In this document: piece after piece, positions 1 through 9,448 of the stretch
Layout of the letters: each line of letters opens with the position of its first letter
How positions within the stretch are numbered: the stretch's first letter is position 1
Assembly (NCBI RefSeq): GCF_900187425.1
Contig: NZ_FYDJ01000019.1
Span: 1-64,000 of the forward strand
Direction of reading: 5' to 3'
Origin: Pseudomonas sp. Irchel s3h14
GTDB lineage: Bacteria; Pseudomonadota; Gammaproteobacteria; Pseudomonadales; Pseudomonadaceae
DNA: 64,000 nucleotides
Program-made: the position numbers and the translations under genes
The notes under the pieces: model-generated
Seen by the model: only the letters and a program-made list of their open reading frames with translations
Told to the model about the DNA's origin: nothing
Databases searched by the model: none

Positions 1-254
1 TCCGCGAAGAAATCCGCGCAGTGGAAAACGGCACCCTGGACAAGGACGACAACCCGCTGAAAAACGCCCCGCACACCGCGGCGGAAATCGTCGGCGAGTG
101 GACGCATCCGTACAGCCGTGAGCAAGCCGTTTACCCACTCGAAACCTTGATGGACGCCAAATACTGGCCGCCGGTCGGTCGGGTCGACAACGTGTTTGGT
201 GATCGCAACCTGATCTGCGCCTGCCCGTCGATTGCCGACTACCAGGACGCCTAA
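1..254 (+). CDS. gcvP: Glycine dehydrogenase (P protein), C-terminal end only
   Basis: This is the last 80 or so residues of the decarboxylating P subunit of the glycine cleavage system, which takes CO2 from glycine and passes the aminomethyl group to the lipoyl arm of GcvH. The visible tail has the usual ending of the family (HTAAEIVGEW, then PYSREQAVYPLE, then the KYWPPVGRVDNVFGDRN stretch) and stops with TAA at 252-254. The reading frame is open at the left edge, so the gene starts outside the window and the ATG at 21 is internal. The neighbouring glyA and lipA fit a glycine/serine one-carbon locus. Confidence 0.93.
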   Translation, partial: REEIRAVENGTLDKDDNPLKNAPHTAAEIVGEWTHPYSREQAVYPLETLMDAKYWPPVGRVDNVFGDRNLICACPSIADYQDA

Positions 255-266
255 AAACAACACCCC

Positions 267-358
267 CTGTAGGAGCAAAGCTTGCTCGCGATAGCCGTTA
301 CACGGTCCGCCTGATGAACCGCGTCATCGTTCATCGCGAGCAAGCTTTGCTCCTACAG
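267..358. repeat. REP-type inverted repeat, family A (gcvP/glyA)
   Basis: Two perfectly complementary 26-base arms (267-292 and 333-358, starting CTGTAGGAGCAAAGC) are separated by about 40 bases. This is the common Pseudomonas intergenic palindrome with a TAGGAGC foot and a GCTTGCTCGCGA stem. It sits 12 bases after the gcvP stop and can fold as a strong hairpin in the gcvP-glyA transcript, so it may reduce readthrough or protect the 3' end. Confidence 0.9.
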
Positions 359-393
359 GTCAGCTCATCCAGAGAACAACAGAGGACTCCACC

Positions 394-1650
<1,257 letters not shown>

Positions 1651-1700
1651 TCCGCAGCGGGAGGGTCAACCCCTCCCGCTCGCGCCAAAGGAAAAATGAC

Positions 1701-2717
1701 ATGAGCGAAGTGGTGGAATCGACCGGCAAAGCACCGGTAAAAATGCAAGTCGGGGTCAAACTGCGCGGTGCAGAAAAGGTCGCGCGAATTCCGGTGAAGA
1801 TCATCCCGACCGATGAGTTCCCACGCAAACCCGACTGGATTCGCGTACGCATTCCGATCTCCCCCGAGGTCGACCGGATCAAACAGCTGCTGCGCAAACA
1901 CAAGCTGCACAGCGTCTGTGAAGAAGCCTCCTGCCCGAACCTCGGCGAGTGTTTTTCCGGTGGCACGGCGACCTTCATGATCATGGGTGACATCTGTACC
2001 CGCCGTTGCCCGTTCTGCGATGTCGGCCACGGCCGGCCAAAACCGCTGGATGCCGACGAGCCGATGAACCTCGCCGTGGCCATCGCCGACCTGCGCCTGA
2101 AGTACGTGGTGATCACCTCGGTGGACCGCGACGACTTGCGCGACGGCGGCGCCCAGCATTTCGTCGATTGCCTGCGCGAAATCCGCAAGCTGTCGCCGGG
2201 CGTGCAACTGGAAACCCTGGTGCCGGATTACCGTGGCCGGATGGACGTCGCCCTGACGATTACCGCCACTGAGCCACCCGATGTGTTCAACCATAATCTG
2301 GAGACCGTCCCGCGCCTGTACAAAGCCGCGCGGCCGGGTTCGGATTTCGAGTGGTCACTGGATCTGCTGCAGAAATTCAAGCTAATGGTCCCGCGTGTAC
2401 CCACCAAATCCGGCCTGATGCTGGGCCTTGGCGAGACCGACGAGGAAGTCATCGAAGTCATGCAGCGCATGCGTGAGCACGATGTCGACATGCTCACCCT
2501 CGGCCAATACCTGCAACCGTCTCGCAGCCACTTGCCGGTCCAGCGTTTCGTGCACCCGGACGTGTTCGCCTGGTTCGCCGAGGAAGGTACGCGGATGGGC
2601 TTCAAGAACGTTGCGTCCGGTCCTCTGGTGCGCTCGTCCTACCATGCGGACCAACAAGTTCAGGGAGCAACGAACACTGTGGATTCCCTCCTTACTGCTG
2701 GATTCGCCCCCCTTTGA
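1701..2717 (+). CDS. lipA: Lipoyl synthase, probable paralogue in the gcv locus
   Basis: A 338-residue radical SAM enzyme that inserts two sulfurs into octanoyl groups to make lipoyl cofactor. Both Fe-S cluster motifs are present: C73-x4-C78-x5-C84 (auxiliary cluster) and C99-x3-C103-x2-C106 (radical SAM cluster). The conserved RSSYHAD element sits near the C-terminus, followed by a longer tail than usual (about 20 residues). It starts 50 bases after glyA in the same direction and is probably cotranscribed. The housekeeping lipA normally lies beside lipB, so this copy is likely dedicated to lipoylating GcvH. The last bases border a decayed region, so the tail may have been altered by rearrangement. 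Confidence 0.93.
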   Translation: MSEVVESTGKAPVKMQVGVKLRGAEKVARIPVKIIPTDEFPRKPDWIRVRIPISPEVDRIKQLLRKHKLHSVCEEASCPNLGECFSGGTATFMIMGDICTRRCPFCDVGHGRPKPLDADEPMNLAVAIADLRLKYVVITSVDRDDLRDGGAQHFVDCLREIRKLSPGVQLETLVPDYRGRMDVALTITATEPPDVFNHNLETVPRLYKAARPGSDFEWSLDLLQKFKLMVPRVPTKSGLMLGLGETDEEVIEVMQRMREHDVDMLTLGQYLQPSRSHLPVQRFVHPDVFAWFAEEGTRMGFKNVASGPLVRSSYHADQQVQGATNTVDSLLTAGFAPL

Positions 2718-2892
2718 AAGCCTCACGCCGTGAGTTGCGCTCTTCTGTGTAGGCAGCGCTCGGCTCGCTGATCAGCTCTTCACGGCGCAAGAGTTCGCCG
2801 CAATGTTCGCAAAGCGGCCCTAGCCCTGCGGGTTGGCCACAGGCTTTGTGGGTGTAAACGACCAATGCAAGGTCATGCACATGCATTACTTC
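2692..2892 (-). pseudogene. HxlR-type regulator, C-terminal remnant
   Basis: Read on the minus strand, this stretch encodes THKACGQPAGLGPLCEHCGE followed by LLRREELISEP. That resembles the C-terminal tail of HxlR-family winged-helix regulators, where a HKxCG and CxxCGE pair follows the DNA-binding domain. No winged-helix domain precedes it: the sequence changes to an unrelated aldehyde dehydrogenase fragment on the other strand at about 2900. Its 3' end overlaps the last bases of lipA. I read it as a fragment left by a deletion or rearrangement. The family assignment rests on a short motif. Confidence 0.5.
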
Positions 2893-2903
2893 GCACGCGG
2901 GAA

Positions 2904-3149
2904 ATGGAGCGGCGCACCGGGCGAATCGTTGTCAACGCCTTCGCGCATCCTCAGGAGGTGTCTTTCGCCACCATCCACGGTGGACCGTTTCCGGCAACGT
3001 CGGACAGCCGCTTCACCTCGGTTGGCATGACCTCGATTGAACGCTTTTTGCGCCCGGTGTCCTACCAGGGTTTTCCTGATGCGCTATTGCCTGAGTCATT
3101 GCGCGAGGTTAATCCCTTGGGGCTGCCTCGCCTCGTAGACGGCCAATAA
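2904..3149 (+). pseudogene. Aldehyde dehydrogenase C-terminal remnant
   Basis: About 80 residues match the end of NADP-type (ketoglutarate-semialdehyde-like) aldehyde dehydrogenases: RTGRIVVNAF, then HGGPFPATSDSR, SVGM, IERFLRPVSYQGFPDALLPE and NPLGLPRLVDGQ before the stop. Intact enzymes are about 500-530 residues; the NAD-binding domain and catalytic cysteine are missing. The upstream junction near 2900 meets the HxlR-like fragment on the other strand. A decayed gene piece, not a functional protein. Confidence 0.75.
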
Positions 3150-3173
3150 AAGCCATCCTTCAAGCCCGCGGAC

Positions 3174-3554
3174 TCAGCCCTTGGCCACCATCGCGGTGAC
3201 TTCCACGCGCATGCCTTCAACCGCCAGGGAGGCCACGCCAACGGCGGCCCGAACCGGCCAGGGCTTGGCGAAGAAGCGCTGGTAGACCTCGTTGAAGGCG
3301 GCGCGGTCGGACATGTCGGTGAGGTAGATGGTCAGATGCAGAACCCGGTCCATGGAACTGCCGGCGTGCTCCAGCGCTACCTTGAGTGCCTGCAGGGTGC
3401 ATTCGCTTTGCAGGGTGATGTCGCCCAGTTCCAGGCTGCCGTCGGCGCGGGTGGGGATCTGAGTGGAGACCAGCAGGCCGCCGAAACCGGCGACATCCGA
3501 GGAGATGGATTCTGGATCAGGATCGGGGAGAAAGGTGAGGTCGTGGTTTGCCAT
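3174..3554 (-). CDS. RidA-family (YjgF/YER057c) protein
   Basis: A 126-residue protein starting MANHDLTFLPDP. Family features are GGLLVSTQIPTRADGSLE, the ECTLQALKVALEHAG helix and the VLHLTIYLTDMSDRAAFNEVY block, with PWPVRAAVGVASL near the end. RidA proteins are trimeric and hydrolyse reactive enamine/imine intermediates from PLP enzymes, but many paralogues have other deaminase roles. The start at 3554 follows AGAGACACCC; the longer open frame to 3668 lacks family similarity. It stands alone on the minus strand. Confidence 0.85.
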   Translation of the reverse strand: MANHDLTFLPDPDPESISSDVAGFGGLLVSTQIPTRADGSLELGDITLQSECTLQALKVALEHAGSSMDRVLHLTIYLTDMSDRAAFNEVYQRFFAKPWPVRAAVGVASLAVEGMRVEVTAMVAKG

Positions 3555-3615
3555 GGGTGTCTCTTGCTTGAGGGGTGAAGGGGCTGTCGAGTATATAGCG
3601 GCACCCAGGGAAAGG

Positions 3616-4074
3616 TCATTCCAGCAGCGAGACCAGGCGCGGCTCAATTGAGGTCTCAAACACCTCAAGCAGAGCCAGCGTCACCGGCAGCTTGAAGCGC
3701 CGGCGTCCCGCGCTGCCGGGATTGAGATAGAGCTGTTCGCCGCGCCATTCTATGCGGGGCTTGTGCGAGTGGCCGGTGATCACCAGCCTTATGCCTGCAT
3801 CAAGCACGGCTGGGACATCGGCACTGTCATGTACCAGCAAGGTCTGCCATCCGTTCAGGTCGAAACATAAGCAGTCGGCGAGATTTTCTGCCCAAGGGGC
3901 GTCCAGATCATTGTTCCCGCGGACCACGTGCAGCGGGGCTATTGATGCCAGTTGATCGAGGATTTCGGGGTTGCCGATGTCGCCCGCGTGAATAATCCGT
4001 TCACAACCCTGCAGTGCAGCAAGGGCTTCAGCGCGGAGCAAGCCATGGGTATCGGAAATCACGCCGACTTTCAT
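3616..4074 (-). CDS. YfcE/MJ0936-type metallophosphodiesterase
   Basis: A 152-residue calcineurin-like phosphoesterase. The metal motifs appear in order: MKVGVISDTHG (D8, H10), HAGDIG, RGNND, LLVHD and TGHSHKPRIEW. Small single-domain enzymes of this type hydrolyse phosphodiesters such as bis-pNPP in vitro; natural substrates are often unknown. I chose the ATG at 4074 because the canonical N-terminus starts there; the frame also opens from 4107. It lies 33 bases after the GFA gene in the same direction and may be cotranscribed with it. Confidence 0.88.
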   Translation of the reverse strand: MKVGVISDTHGLLRAEALAALQGCERIIHAGDIGNPEILDQLASIAPLHVVRGNNDLDAPWAENLADCLCFDLNGWQTLLVHDSADVPAVLDAGIRLVITGHSHKPRIEWRGEQLYLNPGSAGRRRFKLPVTLALLEVFETSIEPRLVSLLE

Positions 4075-4107
4075 GCAGCGCTCCAGACCCGGTTCAAGCA
4101 TCGGCAC

Positions 4108-4500
4108 CTACTCCTCAAAGCGACCGGTGGCGTCACGGTCGCGCTCGTATCGTCTAGTGAGCGGAAACGGCGGCAACCAGGACTCGCGACGCACGATCCA
4201 GCTTTCGTAGGTTGGCATCAGTTGGTCAGGGGCATCCAGGGATCCCAGGTTCACTTCGATTTCGTCGTCGGTGCGCGCAAAAACGGACGAGCCGCAGCGG
4301 GGACAGAAAAACCGCCCGGCGTAGTCGCGTGTTTCGCCTTCGATCGTCACCGCACTCTGAGGGAATATCGCGCAAGCTTGAAAAAGCGCCCCATGATGCT
4401 TGCGGCAGTCGAGACAATGACAAAGGCCGACCCGATACGGGAGTCCCGACGCCTCAATTCGGACGTTGCCGCACAGGCAACCACCCGTGAATCGCTCCAT
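4108..4500 (-). CDS. GFA-family zinc protein (glutathione-dependent formaldehyde-activating type)
   Basis: A 130-residue Mss4-like fold protein with the GFA cysteine set: GGCLCG (C8, C10), LCHCLDCRKHHG (C27, C29, C32) and FFCPRCGSSVF (C66, C69), which bind zinc. The name comes from a Paracoccus enzyme proposed to condense formaldehyde with glutathione; most members have no proven activity. The ATG at 4500 follows GGAGACGCAAC. Probably the first gene of a two-gene unit with the downstream phosphodiesterase. Confidence 0.85.
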   Translation of the reverse strand: MERFTGGCLCGNVRIEASGLPYRVGLCHCLDCRKHHGALFQACAIFPQSAVTIEGETRDYAGRFFCPRCGSSVFARTDDEIEVNLGSLDAPDQLMPTYESWIVRRESWLPPFPLTRRYERDRDATGRFEE

Positions 4501-4547
4501 GTTGCGTCTCCTCTAAAATCAAGCAGTCGGAACGTGATCCCTCCGAC

Positions 4548-5141
4548 TCAAGGCGCATTAACCACGACATAGGTCACATCGCTACCCTGATACTGCGGTT
4601 GATACCAGGTTGAGCCGCACTGCATGTAAGCCGTGCCGTACTGGATGACTTGCACGCAACTGGAGGGCAATTGCGCAGGCGTGAAGATCGACCCGACCAC
4701 CGCTGCTGTCACCGCGACCGTTGCGGTGACGGCCGCCGCCGTGGCGATCGGATGGTAGTGATCGTCGTAGCCATAGCGGCCATTCCCGTCTACGTCGATG
4801 TCCACGTCGCGACTGTTGTCGATGTTGACGTTACGGTTGCTGTTGTTGACGTTGGTTCGGTTGCCGACCGTGTTTCCGGTATTGGCCCGATTACCAGAAT
4901 TGACTGTGTTGCCGGCATTGGCCCGATTGCCCGCGTTGACGTTGGTAGCGCGTTGCGCGGTATTGCCGGTGTTGACGCGCTGAGCCCTTTGGGCACTGGG
5001 CGGTGGCGCACGATTGACCGATGCCCTGGCGTGCCCTTGGGCGCGCTGGGGTCGGGCATCCACATAAGTGACCAGGCTCAGCGTCAGTACCGAGGTGGTT
5101 ACGAGCGATAACAACAGGCTCCACGACATCGTCCTGTTCAT
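4548..5141 (-). CDS. Exported Asn-rich low-complexity protein of unknown function
   Basis: A 197-residue protein starting MNRTMSWSLL with a signal peptide-like hydrophobic segment (about residues 7-28). A low-complexity middle is made of NTGN/NAGNR/NVN-type repeats, then a DVDIDVDGNG acidic patch, then a second hydrophobic Ala/Val/Thr stretch (PIATAAAVTATVAVTAAVVG), and a C-terminal domain with two cysteines (SSCVQVIQYG, YMQCGSTWYQP) ending in VTYVVV. This layout is common in small Pseudomonas envelope proteins that follow DUF2092 genes. The start follows GGGAGGGGAATGAC and lies one base beyond the upstream stop, so translation is probably coupled. Function unknown. Confidence 0.75.
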   Translation of the reverse strand: MNRTMSWSLLLSLVTTSVLTLSLVTYVDARPQRAQGHARASVNRAPPPSAQRAQRVNTGNTAQRATNVNAGNRANAGNTVNSGNRANTGNTVGNRTNVNNSNRNVNIDNSRDVDIDVDGNGRYGYDDHYHPIATAAAVTATVAVTAAVVGSIFTPAQLPSSCVQVIQYGTAYMQCGSTWYQPQYQGSDVTYVVVNAP

Positions 5142-5142
5142 G

Positions 5143-5913
5143 TCATTCCCCTCCCTGATCACTGGCTTTCTTCAAAGGAATCGCCACATCGTCCTTACGC
5201 GGTGCGAAGGTGAAGATCGAGTCCTTGATGCCCGGCTTCAGGTTCCAGCGATACACCGCGCTGTATTCCGGAAAACCCGGCTCATCGGTGGTAGTGATCA
5301 CCAGTTTGCACGGCAGCGGCTTGTCGGATCGGGTGATCCACAACTGCCAGTCAACGCCCTCCTGCCGAAAGGCCAGGTGATCACACAATTGCCCCTTGAT
5401 CGTCGACGGTCCGACGTACAGCGCCTCTTTCAGCGCATCGATCTGCGCCTGATCGCTGCCAAACAGAAACAGGTCCTCCATGGGCACCTGAATCCCGTAA
5501 TGGTTTTCTATCAAGTGCAGCGTATCGGAGACTTCAGGCGGTGCATCCACGGTGGTGTAGTACTTGAGAAACGGTGAATACTGGGTCAGTTTCTTGCCGT
5601 TGTAGAAGAACTCTCGCGTTCGAATATCGCCTTCCGTCTTGGCATACATCCGATCGTGACCCACCACTTTCAAGACAGTAGAGGCCTCGGTCTTGATCTT
5701 CTGGCCAGACTCCAGAACGATATCCCGGGTCACTTCGGCGTCGACCTGAAACGTCGGCAAGCCGCGCAGGTGGTTGCCCATATCGATGAGTTTATCGACC
5801 ACTTGCGGGTTGATCGTCGGGGTGACGTCCGGTGTTGGCGGATCCTCGGCACGAGCGCCCGGGGCCAGCGCAAGGGTGAACAACAGGCAGAAAACACTTG
5901 CGTTGGCTTTCAT
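5143..5913 (-). CDS. DUF2092 periplasmic protein
   Basis: A 256-residue exported protein with a signal peptide (MKANASVFCLLFTLALAPGARAE, cleavage after ARA). The mature part has the DUF2092 look: DKLIDMGNHLRGLPTFQVDA, then a series of beta-strand segments (REFFYNGKKLTQYSP, LWITRSDKPLPCKLVITT) and FTFAPRKDD near the end. The fold is thought to resemble LolA/LolB-like lipoprotein carriers, but no role is proven. The ATG follows GGAGCGGGATCA. It is the first gene of a two-gene unit with the Asn-rich exported protein. Confidence 0.8.
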   Translation of the reverse strand: MKANASVFCLLFTLALAPGARAEDPPTPDVTPTINPQVVDKLIDMGNHLRGLPTFQVDAEVTRDIVLESGQKIKTEASTVLKVVGHDRMYAKTEGDIRTREFFYNGKKLTQYSPFLKYYTTVDAPPEVSDTLHLIENHYGIQVPMEDLFLFGSDQAQIDALKEALYVGPSTIKGQLCDHLAFRQEGVDWQLWITRSDKPLPCKLVITTTDEPGFPEYSAVYRWNLKPGIKDSIFTFAPRKDDVAIPLKKASDQGGE

Positions 5914-6031
5914 TGATCCCGCTCCTTGGCCTGTGCACGACTCTTAAGCCTAGACCCGGCGTAACCCGTTCGCCAGAAGGGCTCAAAACCCTATGGGCAA
6001 ACCCGATTGCAGCACTCTATGATTGAACCCC

Positions 6032-6433
6032 ATGACCACCACGCCTCCGATCCGCCAACCCTGCCCGCCCGGCGCCTGCGACTGCGGTCGTGACCCGCTG
6101 CTGGAAACACCGGGGGCGGACGTGCGCATCCTGTTTCTGACCCGTTCGGAAGAAAAGCGCCTGGTCGAACGCCTGGAAAACCTCCAGAGCCTGAGTGACC
6201 TCGAGCGCCTGCAACAGCGAATGTATGAGCAGTTGGGCATCCGCGTGGACATCGCCCCCAGCTTCAACGAAGTACGCACCATGCGCGGTATCGGTATCAA
6301 CGTCGGCGAACAACCGGGGCTATGCCGCAAAACCCGTCAGTCGATCCCGGCCGCGATTCGTCGCGCACTGGAGAAGCGCCCGGAGATTGCCTACGCGCTG
6401 CTCAACGCCAACGACCTGTTGCGCGATGCGTGA
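6032..6433 (+). CDS. Conserved hypothetical Cys-motif protein
   Basis: A 133-residue cytoplasmic protein beginning MTTTPPIRQPCPPGACDCGRD, a short Cys cluster (CPPGACDC) that could bind a metal. It continues with a helical segment (SEEKRLVERLENLQSLSDLERLQQRM) and a Gly/Arg-rich part. The ATG at 6032 was chosen over the in-frame TTG at 6023. I recognise it as a Pseudomonas-type conserved hypothetical but cannot assign a function. It overlaps the following HD-domain gene by a few bases, so they are likely cotranscribed. Confidence 0.7.
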   Translation: MTTTPPIRQPCPPGACDCGRDPLLETPGADVRILFLTRSEEKRLVERLENLQSLSDLERLQQRMYEQLGIRVDIAPSFNEVRTMRGIGINVGEQPGLCRKTRQSIPAAIRRALEKRPEIAYALLNANDLLRDA

Positions 6434-6983
6434 ACTCAACCCCATGAACATCGCCCTCGAATTCCCCGTCACGGACGACATACTGACGTCATTCGCGCTG
6501 GTGATCGGCTCTGATCTGCAGGGCTATCGCAATCACATTTATCGGGTGCTGAACTTCTATATCGCGATCAGCGGCATCGCCGGTCTGCCGTCCGAAACCG
6601 TGCAGATCGCGGCGGCCTTTCATGATCTGGGCATCTGGACCGACCGGACCCTCGACTACCTGGAACCGTCGGTTCGCCTGGCTGAGGGTTATCTCGCCGA
6701 CCGGCAACTGTCGCACCTGAGCAGCGAAGTCACGGCACTGATCCAGGAACACCACAAAGTACGGCCCTATGGTGCCGCCCATGCACTGAGCGTCGAGCCC
6801 TTCCGGCGAGCCGATGTCATTGATGTAACCCTCGGCGCGGTGACATTCGGCCTGCCACGGGAATTCATCAAAACGGTGAAGTCGACGTTTCCCAATCATG
6901 GGTTTCACAGGATGCTGATCAGGCTGACTGCGCGGCAATTCCTTCGTTCTCCCCTACGGCCACTGCCGATGTTTCGTTGGTGA
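6426..6983 (+). CDS. HD-domain phosphohydrolase-like protein
   Basis: A 185-residue protein with an HD metal-binding core: a histidine in GYRNHIYRVLNF, then AAAFHDLGIWTD (the HD pair) and LIQEHHKVRPY. This arrangement is typical of small HD hydrolases acting on nucleotides or phosphoesters. Start candidates are ATG 6426 (overlapping the previous stop) and ATG 6444 (MNIALEF); neither has a strong ribosome site, and coupling to the upstream gene is likely. Substrate unknown. Confidence 0.8.
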   Translation: MRELNPMNIALEFPVTDDILTSFALVIGSDLQGYRNHIYRVLNFYIAISGIAGLPSETVQIAAAFHDLGIWTDRTLDYLEPSVRLAEGYLADRQLSHLSSEVTALIQEHHKVRPYGAAHALSVEPFRRADVIDVTLGAVTFGLPREFIKTVKSTFPNHGFHRMLIRLTARQFLRSPLRPLPMFRW

Positions 6984-7191
6984 AACAGGTGTCATCCACG
7001 GACTGATACAAAGGCAACGAAACAGGATCAGCGGTCATACGCAGAGTCTGGCCTGCTGCTATGCCTTCTCATGGGAGCAATGTTTTCAAGCCAGTCAGGG
7101 ATGAAGCTGGACACTCAAGCGTGACCGTGGTTCCGGCACCCGCCAGGTGCGCGAAGAGCAACAGGTGCCAATCCGTAGCAGGAGGTGGCAA

Positions 7192-7473
7192 ATGTTATTC
7201 ATAGTCAATTGGTCTATCAGCTCGGTAAATCGTAACAGCGCGATCGAGCGTTTCCTCAAGACCGGGGGTGCTCCACCCGCTGGCGTCAAAATGCTGGGAC
7301 GCTGGCACGCCGTCGGTGGTGCATCCGGTTTTGGCGTGGCAGAGGCCAGTGATCCGGCAGCCATTCAGAAGTGGGTGCTGGAATGGAGCGACCTCATGAC
7401 CATGGAGGTCAAGGCGGCACTGACCGATGAACAGATAGCGCCGCTGCTGGCGGGCGCTGTCGGCAAGCAATAG
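7192..7473 (+). CDS. DUF3303-type protein
   Basis: A 93-residue protein starting MLFIVNWSIS, with GAPPAGVKMLGRWHAVGGASGFGVAEA and IQKWVLEWSDLMTMEV. The order of a ferredoxin-like beta-alpha-beta with a GRWH loop fits the DUF3303 family (alpha-beta barrel dimer type). The start is well supported by GCAGGAGGTGGCAA just upstream; the longer frame from 7147 is not needed. Stand-alone gene; function unknown. Confidence 0.78.
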   Translation: MLFIVNWSISSVNRNSAIERFLKTGGAPPAGVKMLGRWHAVGGASGFGVAEASDPAAIQKWVLEWSDLMTMEVKAALTDEQIAPLLAGAVGKQ

Positions 7474-7480
7474 TCGTTGG

Positions 7481-7503
7481 GGCGGCGAGCCGGGCTCGCC
7501 GCC
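7481..7503 (+). terminator. GC-rich hairpin after the DUF3303 gene
   Basis: Perfect 11-base inverted repeat, GGCGGCGAGCC and GGCTCGCCGCC, with a one-base centre (as RNA a 9-pair stem with CCGGG loop). It lies 8 bases after the stop. No T run follows, so it is a possible 3'-end stabiliser or Rho-type stop rather than a classic intrinsic terminator. Confidence 0.5.
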
Positions 7504-7762
7504 TCATGCCCTCCCGCACTTCGAACAACACATCCCCTATGGCCGGTCCAGGCACGGATTTGAGGAATTCGTCTGGTTGAAGTGTCAGCAATCATCCGAA
7601 TCCACGACAAGCTGTAAAGCCCATGAAACAAGGCCTTCGGCCGAATAACCAATTACTGGAAATTTCACAATTCTTACCTACGCTCTTCGCGGGGGATCCA
7701 AAATTTCCTGGGCGGCCGGGGGCTCGTCTCAGAGTACCAACGCTAGTGCGCAGGAGCTCGAT

Positions 7763-9379
7763 ATGAACCGGACAAAGCTATCCTCGGTGTTCGCCGTCCC
7801 CTTATTTCTGTCTGCAATGGTTCTCCCCGTCATCACTCAAGCCGCCGACAAAACAGCCCCCAACATTGTGGTGATCATGGGCGACGATATTGGCTGGTCC
7901 AATATCGGTGTCTACAACCAGGGCATGATGGCCGGTCGAACACCCAACCTCGACCAGCTCGCTGCCGAAGGCATGCGTTTCACCGACTACTACGCCGAGG
8001 CCAGTTGTACCGCTGGGCGCGCCAACTTCATTACCGGCGAACTGCCGATCCGTACCGGGATGACGACTGTCGGGCAGGCCGGTTCTCCCATTGGTATTCC
8101 CGCCGAAGCCGTCACCATCGCCACCACACTCAAGTCCATGGGTTACGCCACCGGCCAGTTCGGCAAGAACCACTTGGGCGACTTGAACGAATTCCTGCCG
8201 ACCGTGCATGGTTTCGACGAGTTCTTCGGCTACCTCTATCACCTGGACGCCATGGAAGATCCGGCGCACCCCAATTATCCGCAAAATCTTCTATCCACCG
8301 TCGGCCCACGGAACATGGTTCACAGCTGGGCCACGACGACTGACGACACGACCGTGATGCCGCGCTGGGGCAAGGTCGGCAAACAGAAAATCGAAGACGC
8401 CGGCACCCTCTATCCGGAGCGGATGAAAACCGTCGACGACGAAATTCGCGACAAAGCCTTCACCTTCATCGACAAGGCCAAGCAGGACAACAAACCGTTC
8501 TTCCTGTGGCTCAACCCGACCCGCATGCACATCGTCACGCACCTCTCCGACAAGTACCAAGCCATGCGCAATGCGCAAAACGGCTGGTCGGAACAGGAAG
8601 CCGGCATGGCGCAGATCGACGACATCGTCGGCGACGTGATGGCCAAGCTGAAAAAAGACGGCATGGATGACAACACCATCGTGATTTTCACCACGGACAA
8701 CGGCGCTGAAAACTTTACCTGGCCGGATGGCGGCACCACGCCGTTTGCCATGGGTAAAGGCACGGTGATGGAGGGTGGTTTCCGGGCTCCGGCGATCATT
8801 CGCTGGCCGGGCAAGGTACCTGCTAACCAGGTGGCCAACGGCATCATGTCAGGCATGGACTGGTTCCCGACCCTGGTCGCGGCGGCGGGCAACCCGAACA
8901 TCACCGCAGAATTGCTCAAGGGCAAACAACTGGGCGATACCACTTACAAAGTGCACCTGGACGGCTATGACCAGACACCGATGATTACCGGCAAAGGTCC
9001 ATCGAATCGCCATGAGATCTTCTACTTCGGCGAAAGCACGTTGGGCGCTATCCGTATCGATGACTTCAAGTACCGCTTCATTGACCAGCCTGGTGGCTGG
9101 CTAGGGGCAAAAACCACGCTGGACGTGCCGATGCTTACCAACCTGCGCCTCGACCCGTTCGAACGCGCCGGATGGCCGGAAAACATGGCGGCCAATGGCT
9201 CGCTGGAGTATTTCGAGTGGTTCAAATTCCAGTTCTGGCGCTTCGTGTTTGTGCAGCAGCAGGTGGTCAAACTGGCTGAAACAGCGGTTGAGTTCCCGCC
9301 CATGCAAAAAGGTGCGAGCTTCAACCTCGAGGCCGTCAAAGCCAAGATCGAAGCGGCCCGGGCGGCCATGGGCAAGTAA
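7763..9379 (+). CDS. Periplasmic arylsulfatase (type I, formylglycine)
   Basis: A 538-residue sulfatase with a signal peptide ending at ITQAA. The metal-binding start NIVVIMGDDIGWSN (D41, D42) and the modification motif C82-T-A-G-R86 (form C-x-A-x-R), where cysteine becomes formylglycine, are present. Later FTTDNGAEN supplies metal ligands. It should hydrolyse sulfate esters in the periplasm to release sulfate. The ATG at 7763 follows AGGAGCTCGAT. A maturation enzyme for the cysteine is not in the window. The following FadL-type porin and lipoprotein suggest a role in bringing in hydrophobic sulfated or aromatic compounds. The exact substrate cannot be read from sequence. Confidence 0.92.
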   Translation: MNRTKLSSVFAVPLFLSAMVLPVITQAADKTAPNIVVIMGDDIGWSNIGVYNQGMMAGRTPNLDQLAAEGMRFTDYYAEASCTAGRANFITGELPIRTGMTTVGQAGSPIGIPAEAVTIATTLKSMGYATGQFGKNHLGDLNEFLPTVHGFDEFFGYLYHLDAMEDPAHPNYPQNLLSTVGPRNMVHSWATTTDDTTVMPRWGKVGKQKIEDAGTLYPERMKTVDDEIRDKAFTFIDKAKQDNKPFFLWLNPTRMHIVTHLSDKYQAMRNAQNGWSEQEAGMAQIDDIVGDVMAKLKKDGMDDNTIVIFTTDNGAENFTWPDGGTTPFAMGKGTVMEGGFRAPAIIRWPGKVPANQVANGIMSGMDWFPTLVAAAGNPNITAELLKGKQLGDTTYKVHLDGYDQTPMITGKGPSNRHEIFYFGESTLGAIRIDDFKYRFIDQPGGWLGAKTTLDVPMLTNLRLDPFERAGWPENMAANGSLEYFEWFKFQFWRFVFVQQQVVKLAETAVEFPPMQKGASFNLEAVKAKIEAARAAMGK

Positions 9380-9390
9380 GCAGTTGAATT

Positions 9391-9418
9391 CGCGGGTGGC
9401 CAGCGTTCACCACCCGCG
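9391..9418 (+). terminator. Hairpin between the sulfatase and FadL genes
   Basis: A perfect 9-base inverted repeat (CGCGGGTGG and CCACCCGCG) with a 10-base loop lies 11 bases after the sulfatase stop and about 30 before the next start. There is no T run. It may attenuate or separate the upstream transcript from the porin gene. Confidence 0.5.
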
Positions 9419-9448
9419 TTCATGACGGACATTTGCTGAGGTGACCCC

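Noticed and set aside
21..254. A 77-residue gene starting at 21
   Set aside because: The reading frame is the C-terminus of GcvP and continues past the left edge, so the ATG is internal.
267..358. Insertion-sequence ends or miniature transposon
   Set aside because: The palindromes fit Pseudomonas REP elements; no transposase, target duplication or RAYT gene is present in the window.
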